DNA of 64,000 nt, from positions 1-64,000 of the forward strand of contig NZ_CAKKMV010000022.1 in the NCBI RefSeq assembly GCF_918697865.1, in the 5' to 3' direction. Position 1 is the first letter of the stretch. Each line of letters begins with the position of its first letter. The notes beneath the pieces were generated by a model. That model did no database searches and was not told where the DNA came from. It saw only the letters and a list, made by a program, of their open reading frames with translations. The position numbers and the translations under genes were made by a program. Shown one piece after another: positions 63,612 to 64,000 of this stretch. The stretch comes from Massilia sp. Bi118. GTDB lineage: Bacteria; Pseudomonadota; Gammaproteobacteria; Burkholderiales; Burkholderiaceae_D.

Positions 63612-64000
63612 CATTTTCATCCGGCTGTGGCGTGCCGCATTGCGGCGCCGCGCCGGCCTGTGGCTCATCGGCGCCTTGCCCTGGCTGCTGCTGCGTTCCG
63701 GTCCCGGCCTGCTGGCCTGGTCGGCGTTCTGCGCCTGGGATGGCCTGCGCCTGAAGCACCGCGTGGAGCGGCATTGGATCGGCTGGCTGGACGGCGCCGT
63801 GCCGGAGATGGAGGACAGCGCAGCGCTGCTGCTGCAGGCCGAATCGCCGGTGGCGCAGCTGCAGCAGCGGCGCCTGCTGGAACGTATCGATGCCAGCCTG
63901 GCGGCGCCGCGCGTACGTGCGATCGTGCGCGAGCGCGGGCGCATGGGCCTGCCCTGGCTGGCGGGGAACCTGGCGCTGGCGGCGCTGGCCTGGGGTGCGG
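63595..64000 (+). CDS. Membrane protein of the MoxR cluster, N-terminal part (cut by window end)
   Basis: The open frame from ATG 63595 runs to the window end (135 codons so far), beginning MSGGADIFIRLWRAALRRRA. It has two hydrophobic segments (about 22-49: WLIGALPWLLLRSGPGLLAW; and from about 123, LAGNLALAALAWGA). This pattern fits the large membrane proteins that end many MoxR/DUF58/BatA operons, but I cannot name it from this part. Confidence 0.65.
   Translation, partial: MSGGADIFIRLWRAALRRRAGLWLIGALPWLLLRSGPGLLAWSAFCAWDGLRLKHRVERHWIGWLDGAVPEMEDSAALLLQAESPVAQLQQRRLLERIDASLAAPRVRAIVRERGRMGLPWLAGNLALAALAWGA

Overview
The window is about 64 kb of high-GC chromosomal DNA from a betaproteobacterium, most likely the Massilia/Telluria/Duganella group of Oxalobacteraceae. 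This is an inference from the tuf-trpT-secE-nusG-rplKAJL-rpoBC order, codon use, a PEP-CTERM protein, Oar-like TonB receptor and REP-like 'CGTCGTTCCCGCG' repeats. Most genes are chromosomal and intact. The clearest foreign-looking segment is the less GC-rich AbiE toxin-antitoxin pair at 35.2-36.8 kb.

Layout. 1-12.8 kb is the translation/transcription core: the end of tuf, tRNA-Trp, secE, nusG, four ribosomal protein genes, rpoB and rpoC, closed by a strong terminator. rpoC is not followed here by rpsL-rpsG-fusA. 12.8-23.5 kb holds an Oar-like TonB-dependent receptor, a cysteine-hydrolase-like protein, an XRE-cupin regulator with a GNAT acetyltransferase, a periplasmic Cu/Zn superoxide dismutase, a hybrid histidine kinase, a LuxR-like protein and a PEP-CTERM protein. 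23.6-28.4 kb (minus strand) holds an M28 peptidase, a membrane protein with a degenerate M28 domain, and a TonB protein. 28.5-31.8 kb is a response regulator / periplasmic binding protein / histidine kinase set. 31.8-36.8 kb holds an M14 carboxypeptidase, a cytochrome c-sugar dehydrogenase fusion and AbiEi/AbiEii. 36.9-48.6 kb holds a DUF885 protein, a LivK-like binding protein, two Lrp regulators (one divergent from a cysteine desulfurase/MBL-like/rhodanese fusion, one from an acetolactate synthase), a Tsx-like porin, a PHP-type hydrolase and a GDT1-type exporter. 48.7-53.7 kb holds a serine hydrolase, an exported unknown protein, a DegP-like protease and an exported methyltransferase-like protein.

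The most interesting region is 53.8 kb to the end. A predicted sigma-54 promoter with four upstream CGGACA repeats precedes tldD-tldE-(REP)-tldD-tldE-DUF4159-MoxR-DUF58-BatA-like-membrane protein, all on the plus strand and tightly packed. Both TldD copies carry a Tat-type signal peptide, but neither TldE does. This suggests an exported TldD/E protease pair working with a MoxR/BatA-type envelope module. The role of the whole set is unknown to me.

Regulation visible in sequence: a ribosomal leader before rplJ; tandem operators before the TonB receptor, the XRE gene and abiEi; several promoters placed so that the mRNA would start at or next to the ATG (XRE, abiEi, perhaps the LuxR-like gene); and several REP-like repeats in intergenic positions, one of which runs into the 5' end of a binding-protein gene.
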